Positions 38,751 through 46,541 of a stretch of 64,000 nucleotides of DNA are shown here, piece after piece. Source of the DNA: Labedella populi (GTDB taxonomy: Bacteria; Actinomycetota; Actinomycetes; Actinomycetales; Microbacteriaceae); the NCBI RefSeq assembly GCF_004078655.1, contig NZ_RZNC01000003.1:434001-498000 (forward strand), given 5' to 3'. The stretch's first letter is position 1. Each line of letters begins with the position of its first letter. The translations under genes were made by a program, and so were the position numbers. The notes under the pieces are model-generated. The model had not been told where the DNA came from and searched no databases. It saw nothing but the letters and a program-made list of their open reading frames with translations.

Positions 38751-39485
38751 TCAGAGCCCGGACTCCTCGGTGCGGACGAGGACGGCACCGCACTCCGGGC
38801 AGAGGACGACGTCATCGGGGGCAGCGGCCCTCACAGCGGCGAAGTCGTTGCCGGTGAGGGTCATCGTGCAGGCGCCGCACGTACCGGCGCGGAAGAGCGC
38901 CGCGCCGAAGCCGCTGCGCGACCGAGACCGCTCGTAGACGGCGAGAAGAGACTCCTCGACCGTCGCGATGACGCTTGCGCGGGAAGCCCGCAGCGCCTCG
39001 AGCTCCTTCTCGAGCCCGGCACGGCTCTCGTCGCGCGCCGCCTCGAGTTCCGCGATCCGGTCACGGAGGGCGGCGTCCGAGGCCGCGGTCTCGTTATAGG
39101 CGGCCTCGGCCGCCTCGAGCCGCTCCATCACGTCGAGCTCGGCATCCTCGAGATTCTCCTTCCGACGGCGCAGGGAGACCAGTTCCGACTCCAGCGCCGT
39201 GGCGTCCTTCGCGGACGACGAGCCCGCGAGTCGCTCGGTGTCGCGCGCGATGCGGGTGTCGACGACGGCGACATCCGACTCGATGCGGGAGAGCTCCGTC
39301 CGCGCGTCCTCGACGACGCCGAGCTCGCTCGCGAGTCGACCACGGAGGGCGTCGCGCTCGGCGACGACCGCGGCGATCGCGGCGATCTCCGGGAGGTGCG
39401 AGACGCGGTGCGTGACCCGCGTGACGTTCGTATCGACGGTCTGCAGGTCGAGGAGCGAGCGCTGGGCCGCAGCTGTGGCTTTCAT
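38751..39485 (-). CDS. Coiled-coil zinc-ribbon protein (zf-RING_7/CT398 type)
   Basis: 244 residues. The first ~185 residues form long heptad-type helices (for example ALESELVSLRRRKENLEDAE), and the C-terminus has a four-Cys zinc ribbon, CGAC near 204-207 and CPEC near 231-234. This is the architecture of the CT398/CdsZ-like family (PF02591), widespread in bacteria and suspected to bind nucleic acid or secretion or flagellar partners elsewhere; its actinobacterial role is unknown. It is 30 bases downstream of the Nif3-like gene, a conserved pairing. Confidence 0.87.
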   Translation of the reverse strand: MKATAAAQRSLLDLQTVDTNVTRVTHRVSHLPEIAAIAAVVAERDALRGRLASELGVVEDARTELSRIESDVAVVDTRIARDTERLAGSSSAKDATALESELVSLRRRKENLEDAELDVMERLEAAEAAYNETAASDAALRDRIAELEAARDESRAGLEKELEALRASRASVIATVEESLLAVYERSRSRSGFGAALFRAGTCGACTMTLTGNDFAAVRAAAPDDVVLCPECGAVLVRTEESGL

Positions 39486-39515
39486 GGGGTTCTCACTTCA
39501 GTGGTGGGGAGGACG

Positions 39516-40343
39516 TCATTGCGTGACGACGAAGTCCCAGGGGTCGGTGCGGAGGTCGCTCACGCGGACATCGAGGTCGGGGAGCTCCCGTCGCAGGCTC
39601 GCGGCCGCGGCCTCGAGCCACAGCCACTCGCTCGCCCAATGCGAGGTGTCGAGCAGGACGGGTCCGGTCCCGAGAGCGGCGCGTTCACGGGCGTCGGACG
39701 CGGGGTGATGCCGGAGGTCGCTCGTGATGTAGACGTCGGCGGCGAGGACCGCCGGGTGCTCGAGGAGCGAGTCCCCGGCCCCGGCGCACAGGGCGACCTC
39801 GGCGACGGGGGTCTCGTAGGGCCCGGCGGCGCGGACTCCGCCGGCCGTCGCGGGCAGCACGTGCGCGAGCGCTCCGGCGAGAGCACCGAGGGTCGTCGGC
39901 TCGGCCAGGCGACCGATCCGCCCGATGCCGTGCCTGCCGGAGACGTCGGGCTCGAGGGGACGGACGTCCTCGAGGCCGAGAAGAGTCGCGAGTACACCCG
40001 AGGTGCCCTCGGTCACGACGTCGGCGTTCGTGTGCGCCGACACGAGGGCGCAGCCGCCGCGGACGAGCCGCGTGACGAGCGCTCCCTTGACGGTGTCGCC
40101 GGCGAGCGAGGTGACGCCGCGGAGGAGGAGCGGGTGGTGCGCGATCAGGAGGTCGCTGTCCGCGTCGAGCGCCTCGTCCACGGTGTCGCCGACGACGTCG
40201 ACGGCGAGAGTGACGCGCGAGACGACGTCGTCGGGGTGGCCGCAGACGAGCCCGGTCACGTCCCACGAAGAGGCACCCGCGGCCGGCCACAGCCGTTCCG
40301 TCGCCTCGAGGACTTCCGCTAGCGCATACGACACGACCAACAC
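39516..40343 (-). CDS. Nif3-like dinuclear metal centre hexameric protein
   Basis: 275 residues, NIF3/DUF34 family (YbgI type; in some species described as a GTP cyclohydrolase-like or metal-homeostasis protein; function unsettled). Metal-ligand motifs in order: [10 protein letters not shown] near residues 64-73, VSAHTNAD near 100-107, and the C-terminal DTSHWASEW with the conserved His and Glu. The GTG at 40343 opens the frame ([14 protein letters not shown]); an internal GTG three codons later is possible. It is the first gene of the pair with the zinc-ribbon protein and is divergent from thyA. Confidence 0.9.
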   Translation of the reverse strand: MLVVSYALAEVLEATERLWPAAGASSWDVTGLVCGHPDDVVSRVTLAVDVVGDTVDEALDADSDLLIAHHPLLLRGVTSLAGDTVKGALVTRLVRGGCALVSAHTNADVVTEGTSGVLATLLGLEDVRPLEPDVSGRHGIGRIGRLAEPTTLGALAGALAHVLPATAGGVRAAGPYETPVAEVALCAGAGDSLLEHPAVLAADVYITSDLRHHPASDARERAALGTGPVLLDTSHWASEWLWLEAAAASLRRELPDLDVRVSDLRTDPWDFVVTQ

Positions 40344-40401
40344 CCTACGGGATGGCCCGTCGCGAGGGTGTGGCAGCGCACCGATCGGAGGCGCGGCGGC
40401 G

Positions 40402-40407
40402 TACGAT
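40402..40407 (+). promoter_or_regulatory. -10 box TACGAT of thyA, possibly leaderless
   Basis: TACGAT ends 7 bases before the thyA ATG. The intervening CGGGGGG could instead act as a weak ribosome site. Confidence 0.45.
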
Positions 40408-40414
40408 CGGGGGG

Positions 40415-41227
40415 ATGAACGAGACGCCGATCGCCACGCCGTACGAAGACCTCCTCCGGGACGTACTCGAGAACGGGAGCCCCAAGTCTGACCGCACCGG
40501 CACCGGGACGCGGAGCGTCTTCGGTCGTCAGATCCGGTTCGACCTCTCGGAGGGCTTCCCCCTCATCACGACGAAGCGCGTGCACTTCCGCTCGGTCGCA
40601 TACGAGCTCCTGTGGTTCCTGCGAGGCGACGGCAACATCCGTTGGCTCACCGACCACGGCGTCACCATCTGGGACGAGTGGGCCGACGCCGACGGAGATC
40701 TCGGGCCCGTCTACGGCGTGCAGTGGCGCTCGTGGCCGACGCCCGATGGTCGGCACATCGACCAGCTCGCGCAGATCATCGAGACGATCCGACGAGACCC
40801 GGACTCCCGGCGGCTCGTCGTCTCGGCCTGGAACGTCGCGGACATCCCGAACATGGCGCTCGCCCCGTGTCACGCGCTGTTCCAGTTCTACGTCTCGGAC
40901 GGCAAGCTCTCCTGCCAGCTCTACCAGCGCAGCGCCGACATGTTCCTCGGTGTCCCCTTCAACATCGCGAGCTACGCGCTGCTGACGCACCTCGTCGCGG
41001 CGCAGACCGGCCTCGAGGTGGGGGACTTCATCTGGACCGGCGGCGATTGCCACATCTACGACAACCACGTGGAGCAGGTCGAGGAGCAGCTCTCGCGCTC
41101 GCCCTACCCGGCTCCGCGGCTCCGCATCGCGGGCGAGCACGCCGACATCTCCGAGTACACCTTCGAGGACCTCGTCGTCGAGGACTACCAGCACCACCCC
41201 GCCATCCGCGCGGCCGTCGCCGTCTGA
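40415..41227 (+). CDS. thyA: Thymidylate synthase
   Basis: Methylates dUMP to dTMP with methylene-tetrahydrofolate, leaving dihydrofolate. 270 residues, a classical ThyA. Seen: [17 protein letters not shown] at the N-terminus with the phosphate-binding Arg, [16 protein letters not shown], the catalytic Cys152 in [10 protein letters not shown], and the nucleotide-binding [11 protein letters not shown]. dfrA follows 5 bases after the stop and recycles the dihydrofolate product. Confidence 0.97.
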   Translation: MNETPIATPYEDLLRDVLENGSPKSDRTGTGTRSVFGRQIRFDLSEGFPLITTKRVHFRSVAYELLWFLRGDGNIRWLTDHGVTIWDEWADADGDLGPVYGVQWRSWPTPDGRHIDQLAQIIETIRRDPDSRRLVVSAWNVADIPNMALAPCHALFQFYVSDGKLSCQLYQRSADMFLGVPFNIASYALLTHLVAAQTGLEVGDFIWTGGDCHIYDNHVEQVEEQLSRSPYPAPRLRIAGEHADISEYTFEDLVVEDYQHHPAIRAAVAV

Positions 41228-41232
41228 TCGTC

Positions 41233-41730
41233 GTGCTCGGTCTCATCTGGGCACAGGCGCGCGGCGGCGTCATCGGGCGCGACGGGGGCATGCCGTGGCA
41301 CGTGCCGGAGGACATGGCGCACTTCAAAGACGTCACGGTCGGCTCGACCGTCGTGATGGGGCGTCGGACGTGGGAGTCGTTCCCGGAACGCTTCCGGCCA
41401 CTGCCTGATCGTCGCAACATCGTGCTCACCCGCGACGCCGGTTGGTCGGCCGCGGGGGCCGAGCGCGCCGCTTCCCTCGACGCCGCCCTCGCGCTCGTCG
41501 GGATGAGCGACGTCTGGATCATCGGCGGCGGCACGCTCTACGCCGAAGCGATCGACCGCGCCGACGTCATCGAACTGACGGAACTCGACATCCCCGTCGA
41601 CGGCGACACCCTCGCTCCCGTGGTCGGTGGGGAGTGGGCGCCCGTCTCGATCGAGCCCGCCTCCGAGTGGTCGGTCTCGCGCACCGGCGTGCCGTACCGC
41701 TTCCTCCGCCTCGAACGAACCGGGCTCTGA
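41233..41730 (+). CDS. dfrA: Dihydrofolate reductase
   Basis: Reduces dihydrofolate to tetrahydrofolate with NADPH. 165 residues, normal. Seen: GLIWAQARGGVIGRDGGMPW with the catalytic-loop Trp-His-Val-Pro-Glu-Asp just after it (the acid is the Asp), VVMGRRTWESFPERF, and WIIGGGTLYAEAI. The GTG at 41233 is chosen because it gives the standard N-terminus; longer readings would overlap thyA in another frame. The gene symbol folA is equally valid. Confidence 0.95.
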   Translation: MLGLIWAQARGGVIGRDGGMPWHVPEDMAHFKDVTVGSTVVMGRRTWESFPERFRPLPDRRNIVLTRDAGWSAAGAERAASLDAALALVGMSDVWIIGGGTLYAEAIDRADVIELTELDIPVDGDTLAPVVGGEWAPVSIEPASEWSVSRTGVPYRFLRLERTGL

Positions 41731-41820
41731 CACGGCCGCTGCGGCGTGGCAAGCCCTTCCCGCTCGAGCGTCCATCCGCGTTACGGTCGACCGTCACCAG
41801 CCGTTCGACGAGGGGAAGGC

Positions 41821-42558
41821 ATGTTCCAGCGGAACGTCGCACCCGGCGTGCATCGCCTCTGCATCGCCCACACCAACATGTACATCGTGGAGCACGGCGA
41901 CCGTGTGCTCCTCGTCGATGCCGGCCTGCCGTCGTTCTGGCGGCCACTGATCGACGCGCTGACGGAGATCGGTCGACGCCCGAGTGACGTCGACGGCGTC
42001 GCCCTCACCCACGCGCACTTCGACCACGTCGGGATCGCGAAGCGCATCCGCGCCGAGTGGGGCGTACCGGTGTGGGTGCACATCAACGACCTCGCGCTCG
42101 CTGCGCACCCGTACTCCTACCGCCCGGAGACGGCACGGCTGCTCTATCCGCTCCGCCATCCCGGCGGGCTGCGTCCGCTCGCCGCGATGGCTGCGGCCGG
42201 GGCCCTCGCCGTCCCCGGAGTTCGCGATGCGACCATCCTGTCGCCCGGTCTCCCGCTCCCCGGTTCCCCCGTGATCGTGCCGACACCCGGCCACACGGCC
42301 GGCCACGTCGCGCTCCACTTTCCGGACCGCGACGCCCTCCTCGTCGGCGACGCCGTCGTGACTCTCGACCCGTACACGGGTGGGACGGGTCCGCAGATCG
42401 TCGCCCGCGCCGCCACCGCGGACAGCCCGGGGGCGCTCCGTTCCCTCGACGCCCTCGTCGCCACGGGGGCCTCGATCGTGCTCCCCGGCCACGGCGAACC
42501 GTGGACCGGCGGGATCGGCCCCGCCGTCCGGGCCGCTCGTGCCCGGGGAGCCCATTGA
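41821..42558 (+). CDS. Metallo-beta-lactamase fold hydrolase
   Basis: 245 residues. The zinc-binding signature THAHFDHVG is near residues 62-70, and TPGHTAGHVALH and GDAVVTLDP follow as the second-shell motifs. It belongs to the general glyoxalase II/quorum-lactonase-like MBL superfamily; substrate unknown. The ATG at 41821 follows GGGGAAGG. It begins 90 bases after dfrA on the same strand. No signal peptide is visible. Confidence 0.85.
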   Translation: MFQRNVAPGVHRLCIAHTNMYIVEHGDRVLLVDAGLPSFWRPLIDALTEIGRRPSDVDGVALTHAHFDHVGIAKRIRAEWGVPVWVHINDLALAAHPYSYRPETARLLYPLRHPGGLRPLAAMAAAGALAVPGVRDATILSPGLPLPGSPVIVPTPGHTAGHVALHFPDRDALLVGDAVVTLDPYTGGTGPQIVARAATADSPGALRSLDALVATGASIVLPGHGEPWTGGIGPAVRAARARGAH

Positions 42559-42610
42559 CGCCCTCCTGAGCCACTCGGCGACGGGCCGCGGCGAGCGCCC
42601 GTCCGGCACA

Positions 42611-42616
42611 TAGACT
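42611..42616 (+). promoter_or_regulatory. -10 box TAGACT, leaderless promoter of an MFS gene
   Basis: TAGACT ends 6 bases before the GTG at 42623, leaving no room for a ribosome site. Confidence 0.55.
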
Positions 42617-42622
42617 CCTCGG

Positions 42623-43954
42623 GTGCCATCCGCAGTCCCTCCGACCGCCCCGTCGACACGGCGCGGGCACCTCATCGATCTCTCCCCCCTCCGCCAGAGC
42701 CCCGCATTCGCGCGACTCTGGATCGGGAGCGCGATCGCCGGAATCGGCGGCCAGATGACGATCGTCGCCGTCGGTCTCCACATCTACGCGATCACCGGAT
42801 CGACGTTCGCGGTCGCGATGGTGGGGACGATCGCGCTCATCCCCATGATCATCGCGGGGCTCTACGGCGGGATGCTCGCGGACGCGTTCGACCGCCGCAC
42901 CGTCGCCCTCGCGTCCGCGAGTGTCGCATGGCTCGCGACAATTGGGCTCGCCGCGGTCGCGTGGACCGACGTGGACTCACTCTGGCCCTTCTATGTCCTC
43001 ACGACCCTCACGTCCGTCGCGGCGACGATCACGGGGACGGCCCGGCAGGCCATCACTCCGCGACTCGTGCCGCGCGAGCTCCTCCCCGCGGCGTCCGCCC
43101 TCGGCGGGGTGAGTATGGGCGTCATGGTGACCGTCGGCCCGGCGATCGCGGGCGTCCTCGTGGCGTCCGTGGGTTTCGGCTGGACCTACACGGCGGACGT
43201 CATCCTCTTCACGGCGGCATTCCTCGGAATCGTGACCCTTCCCCCGATCCGGCCGGAGGGCGAGACGCATCGACCGGGACTCGAGTCCGTCCGAACGGGA
43301 CTGCGGTTCCTCCGCGGTGCTCCGAACGTCCGGATGTCGTTCATCGTCGACATCATCGCGATGACGTTCGGGCGTCCACACGCCCTGTTCCCGGCCGTCG
43401 GCGCCCTCGTCATCGGCGGCGGCGCCGTGACCGTGGGCGTCCTCACCGCTGCAGGTGCCGTCGGCACACTCCTGTGCAGTCTCTTCTCCGGCCGCATCGG
43501 GCTCGTGCGGCGCCACGGCGTCGCGATCGGGTGGGCCATCGGCGTCTACGGGGCGTTCGTCGCCGGGTTCGGCACCGTGCTCGCCGTGCTCGTCCTGACG
43601 GGGAGCACGCGACCGGGGACGTCGATCAAGGAGGCGGACGTCGTCGCCCTCACGATCGCGGCGATCATGCTCGCGGGCACCGGCGCCGCCGACAACGTGA
43701 GTTCGATCTTCCGCAACACGATGCTCCAGACCGCCGTGCCCGACAACATGCGCGGTCGGCTGCAGGGGATCTTCACCGTGGTCGTCACGGGTGGGCCGCG
43801 CATCGGCGACCTCTACGTCGGTACCGCAGCCCTCCTCGTGAGCGTGTGGGTGCCGCCCCTCCTCGGTGGCCTGCTCATCATCGCCCTCATCGCGCTGTGC
43901 CTCCGCCTCACACCGAGTTTCCGCACCTATGACGCGGACCATCCCACCGCGTGA
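42623..43954 (+). CDS. MFS transporter, EntS-like
   Basis: 443 residues with 10-12 membrane segments. It resembles the EntS/enterobactin-exporter-type branch of MFS: an N-terminal cytosolic stretch LRQSPAFARLWIGSAIAGIG, then the loop GMLADAFDRRTVALAS, and ITPRLVPRELLPAASALGGV in the first half, with FRNTMLQTAVPDNMRGRLQGI in the second. The substrate cannot be told from sequence; export of a small molecule is likely. It starts leaderlessly at a GTG. Confidence 0.83.
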   Translation: MPSAVPPTAPSTRRGHLIDLSPLRQSPAFARLWIGSAIAGIGGQMTIVAVGLHIYAITGSTFAVAMVGTIALIPMIIAGLYGGMLADAFDRRTVALASASVAWLATIGLAAVAWTDVDSLWPFYVLTTLTSVAATITGTARQAITPRLVPRELLPAASALGGVSMGVMVTVGPAIAGVLVASVGFGWTYTADVILFTAAFLGIVTLPPIRPEGETHRPGLESVRTGLRFLRGAPNVRMSFIVDIIAMTFGRPHALFPAVGALVIGGGAVTVGVLTAAGAVGTLLCSLFSGRIGLVRRHGVAIGWAIGVYGAFVAGFGTVLAVLVLTGSTRPGTSIKEADVVALTIAAIMLAGTGAADNVSSIFRNTMLQTAVPDNMRGRLQGIFTVVVTGGPRIGDLYVGTAALLVSVWVPPLLGGLLIIALIALCLRLTPSFRTYDADHPTA

Positions 43955-43994
43955 GCTCTGAGGCAATCCCGTGCGCCCGCGATTCGCACCGACG

Positions 43995-44000
43995 TAGCGT
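43995..44000 (+). promoter_or_regulatory. -10 box TAGCGT, leaderless promoter of the lipase maturation factor gene
   Basis: TAGCGT ends 6 bases before the ATG at 44007. The GAGGA between them touches the start codon and is too close to act as a ribosome site. Confidence 0.5.
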
Positions 44001-44006
44001 CGAGGA

Positions 44007-45428
44007 ATGGACTGGTTCTCGGCCGGCGACTACGAGCTCGCTCGTGAGGTGCTGCAACGCGGGATCGCGGCGATCTACCTCGTCGCATTCCTGTCGACCG
44101 CCGCCCAGTTCCGGGTGCTCCTCGGCGAGCGCGGCTTCCTGCCCGTCGCCGATTTCATCCGGCGCACGTCGTGGCGCCAGGCTCCGAGTCTCTTCCGTTT
44201 CGGCTACTCGGATCGGCTGCTCCTCGTCGTCACGGTCGTGGGCGCCGTCGTGGCCGCGATGCTCGTCCTCGGGTTGCCGCAATCGGGGCCGCCGTGGCTT
44301 CCTCTCGTCGCCTTCGTCGTCATCTGGGCGCTCTACCTCTCGATCGTCAACGTCGGGCAGACGTTCTACGGCTTCGGATGGGAGACGCTTCTCCTCGAGG
44401 CCGGCTTCCTCGCGGCCTTCCTCGGTTCGCGCGATGGCCCTCCCCCGTTGCCCGTGATGATCCTCTTCTGGTGGCTGGTGTTCCGCCTGGAGTTCGGGGC
44501 GGGGATGATCAAGATGCGCGGCGACCGCTCGTGGCGTGATCTGACGGCGCTCTTCTACCACCACGAGACGCAGCCGATGCCGAATCCGCTGAGTCGTTCT
44601 GCGCACCTGCTCCCCCGGTGGTTCCACCGTCTCGAGGTGCTCGGCAACCACGTCGCGCAACTCGTCGTCCCGTTCCTGCTGTTCGTCCCGGGTCCCGTCG
44701 GGACCGTCGCCGGGATCGTCGTCGTGCTGACTCAGGGCTGGCTCGTCCTGACGGGGAACTTCGCCTGGCTCAACGTCCTCACCATGGTGCTCGGGTTCAG
44801 TGCGATCGCCGATCCCCCGTGGCTCGATCCCGTGTCGACGGGCGAATCCTCGCCGCTGTGGTTCGTCGTCGTGGTCCTCGCCGCGAGTGCCGTCCTGATC
44901 GTCCTCGGCTGGAGGCCGCTGCGGAACCTGTTCTCGCGTCACCAGCTCATGAACGCGAGCTTCGACCCGCTGCACCTCGTCAACGCCTACGGTGCGTTCG
45001 GCAGCGTCACGACGGAGCGACTCGAGGTCATCGTGGAGGGCACGGAGGATCCGGACGCCGACACGGGCTGGCGGGAGTACGAATTCCGCGGCAAACCCGG
45101 CGATCCGACGAGGCGCCCCCGCCAGTTCGCGCCGTATCATCTGCGGCTCGACTGGCTCATGTGGTTCGTCGCGCTCGGTCGACTGGAACGGTGGTTCATG
45201 GTGCTCCTCACGCGTCTCCTCGAGGCCGACCGTGCGACACTCCGACTCCTCCGCGTCGACCCGTTCGACGGCCGGGCGCCGACCCGCGTCCGGGCCCGGC
45301 TCTTCCATTACCGGTTCGCCACACGCGCGGAGCGGCGACAGACGGGGCTCTACTGGATCCGGCAACCGCTCGGCGAGCTCATCGCCCCTGTAGGCCTCGA
45401 CCGGGCAGGCGGGACACGCCGCTCCTGA
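44007..45428 (+). CDS. Lipase maturation factor family membrane protein
   Basis: 473 residues, homologous to vertebrate lipase maturation factors; the bacterial role is unknown. Seven to nine hydrophobic spans cover the first ~310 residues, with WWLVFRLEFGAGMIKMRGD and LTALFYHHETQPMPNPLS as the conserved core. The soluble C-terminal domain holds VNAYGAFGSVTTER and YEFRGKPGDPTRRP, the diagnostic family block, then FAPYHLRLDWLMWF. The next gene begins 39 bases downstream behind an SOS-type operator. Family assignment is firm; function is open. Confidence 0.9.
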   Translation: MDWFSAGDYELAREVLQRGIAAIYLVAFLSTAAQFRVLLGERGFLPVADFIRRTSWRQAPSLFRFGYSDRLLLVVTVVGAVVAAMLVLGLPQSGPPWLPLVAFVVIWALYLSIVNVGQTFYGFGWETLLLEAGFLAAFLGSRDGPPPLPVMILFWWLVFRLEFGAGMIKMRGDRSWRDLTALFYHHETQPMPNPLSRSAHLLPRWFHRLEVLGNHVAQLVVPFLLFVPGPVGTVAGIVVVLTQGWLVLTGNFAWLNVLTMVLGFSAIADPPWLDPVSTGESSPLWFVVVVLAASAVLIVLGWRPLRNLFSRHQLMNASFDPLHLVNAYGAFGSVTTERLEVIVEGTEDPDADTGWREYEFRGKPGDPTRRPRQFAPYHLRLDWLMWFVALGRLERWFMVLLTRLLEADRATLRLLRVDPFDGRAPTRVRARLFHYRFATRAERRQTGLYWIRQPLGELIAPVGLDRAGGTRRS

Positions 45429-45459
45429 TGCTTGCGCCGGGACGGCCGGAGGGGCACCA

Positions 45460-45475
45460 TCGAACATATGTTCGA
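45460..45475. promoter_or_regulatory. LexA-type SOS box overlapping the start codon of the GIY-YIG gene
   Basis: TCGAACATATGTTCGA is a perfect 16-base palindrome that matches the Gram-positive/actinobacterial SOS box (GAAC-N4-GTTC, with T-C and G-A flanks). The ATG at 45468-45470 lies inside it, so LexA bound here would block transcription elongation or initiation from just upstream. Confidence 0.8.
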
Positions 45476-46043
45476 ATCGACGACGACCGGAGGGTGCCCC
45501 GCACGCGATGCGAGGGGCGACCTGTGTGGGCGTCCTCCCGGCGGCGCCCCCGTGGGGCTGTGCCACGCTCACGCCGCCGCCGTGCTCGAGTGGGGTGAAA
45601 CGGAGTTCGGTCGAGAGGACCTGCTGCCCACACCGTGCGTCGTATGCGGTTCCCGCACCGGGGTGAAACGTCCCTCAGGGTGGGCGTGTGCGGTGTGCGA
45701 GTGGCGCGTGGGCGACATCGTCGACGGAGAGCTCCCCCGGCCGCGCGTGGACGTCGTCTACTACATCCGCTTCGACGACCGCATCAAGATCGGCACCACC
45801 GTGAACCCGAGGCAACGCCTGCAGCGGCTCTGGCACGAGGGGGTCCTCGCGTTCGAGCGCGGTGACCGCCTCGTCGAGCGCCGCCGTCACGCGCAGTTCG
45901 CTGCCGACCGGCTCGGCCGATCGGAGTGGTTCTCCCCCTCGAAGGCCCTCGAGACCCACATCGCCGCCCTCTCCGCCGGGGTCGAGGACCCGTGGCTCCG
46001 CCACGCGCGCTGGGTGAGCGAGGCGATCGCACTCCGTGGGTGA
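45468..46043 (+). CDS. GIY-YIG domain protein with cysteine knuckles, probably SOS-inducible
   Basis: 191 residues. The N-terminal ~85 residues hold cysteine pairs: CPARDARGDLC then CHAH, and CVVC followed by CAVC about 15 residues later, suggesting one or two zinc ribbons. A GIY-YIG nuclease-like domain of the T5orf172/MUG113 type follows: VVYYIRFDDRIKIGTTVNPR (tyrosines, KIG, Arg) with a candidate catalytic Glu in LVERRRHAQF and an SEWF motif. Enzymatic activity is not proven; some members are adaptors. The ATG is the only plausible start after the GGAGGGG at 45448-45454, 13 bases away. The start codon lies in a LexA box. Confidence 0.75.
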   Translation: MFESTTTGGCPARDARGDLCGRPPGGAPVGLCHAHAAAVLEWGETEFGREDLLPTPCVVCGSRTGVKRPSGWACAVCEWRVGDIVDGELPRPRVDVVYYIRFDDRIKIGTTVNPRQRLQRLWHEGVLAFERGDRLVERRRHAQFAADRLGRSEWFSPSKALETHIAALSAGVEDPWLRHARWVSEAIALRG

Positions 46044-46124
46044 GCGAGCGCGGTCTCGCTAGATCGTCGCCACCGATTCCGCCATCCCTAGACCTGCCGA
46101 CGGCGGTTTTGAGACCGTGGACGA

Positions 46125-46325
46125 ATGTCCTACATCCGATTGATCCTGCCCGACGAGAACGACGTGAACTTCGAGGGGGTGACGCCTCCCGAGACCTACA
46201 CCACGAACAACGGCCAGTACGTACTTGTCCGTGTGGGCGAGGGCGTCGACGTCACCGACGACGCCGCCGGCCACCACGAGGTGCCGGTGACGCACGCCTG
46301 GTACGAACGCGCAGCAACGGTCTGA
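46125..46325 (+). CDS. Small hypothetical protein
   Basis: A 66-residue acidic protein starting MSYIRLILPDENDVNFEGVT and ending PVTHAWYERAATV. No recognised domain, membrane segment or cysteine. No clear ribosome site precedes the ATG. Codon use is like that of its neighbours, and a good hairpin follows at 46353, which supports a real gene. It lies between the GIY-YIG gene and tRNA-Val. Confidence 0.55.
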   Translation: MSYIRLILPDENDVNFEGVTPPETYTTNNGQYVLVRVGEGVDVTDDAAGHHEVPVTHAWYERAATV

Positions 46326-46352
46326 CCTCTTCTGCCGCGGCGTGACGATGCA

Positions 46353-46380
46353 CAAGAACCTCGAGCGAAGGGGGTTCTTG
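46353..46380. terminator. Hairpin between the small ORF and tRNA-Val
   Basis: An 8-bp perfect stem (CAAGAACC, 46353-46360, with 46373-46380) followed by ATTTGTG on the plus strand. It can terminate the small gene and, on the other strand, the tRNA transcript. Confidence 0.6.
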
Positions 46381-46385
46381 ATTTG

Positions 46386-46458
46386 TGGGCCCTACCGGGC
46401 TCGAACCGATGACATCCACGGTGTAAACGTGGCGCTCTACCAACTGAGCTAAAGGCCC
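46386..46458 (-). tRNA. tRNA-Val (anticodon UAC)
   Basis: A 73-nt complete cloverleaf on the minus strand: acceptor stem GGGCCTT/AGGGCCC (one G-U pair), D-stem GCTC/GAGC, anticodon stem CCACG/CGTGG with loop TTTACAC (anticodon TAC), variable loop ATGTC, and T-arm ATCGG-TTCGAGC-CCGGT. The discriminator base is A. CCA is not encoded (ACAAA follows). Confidence 0.97.
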
Positions 46459-46541
46459 TCACGCGCGCGGCGCTTCACCATGGTAGCGCGTCCAGGTCGG
46501 TCGTTTTGTCCCGCGCGCTCCGCTGCTGCCAGGGTGGACCC

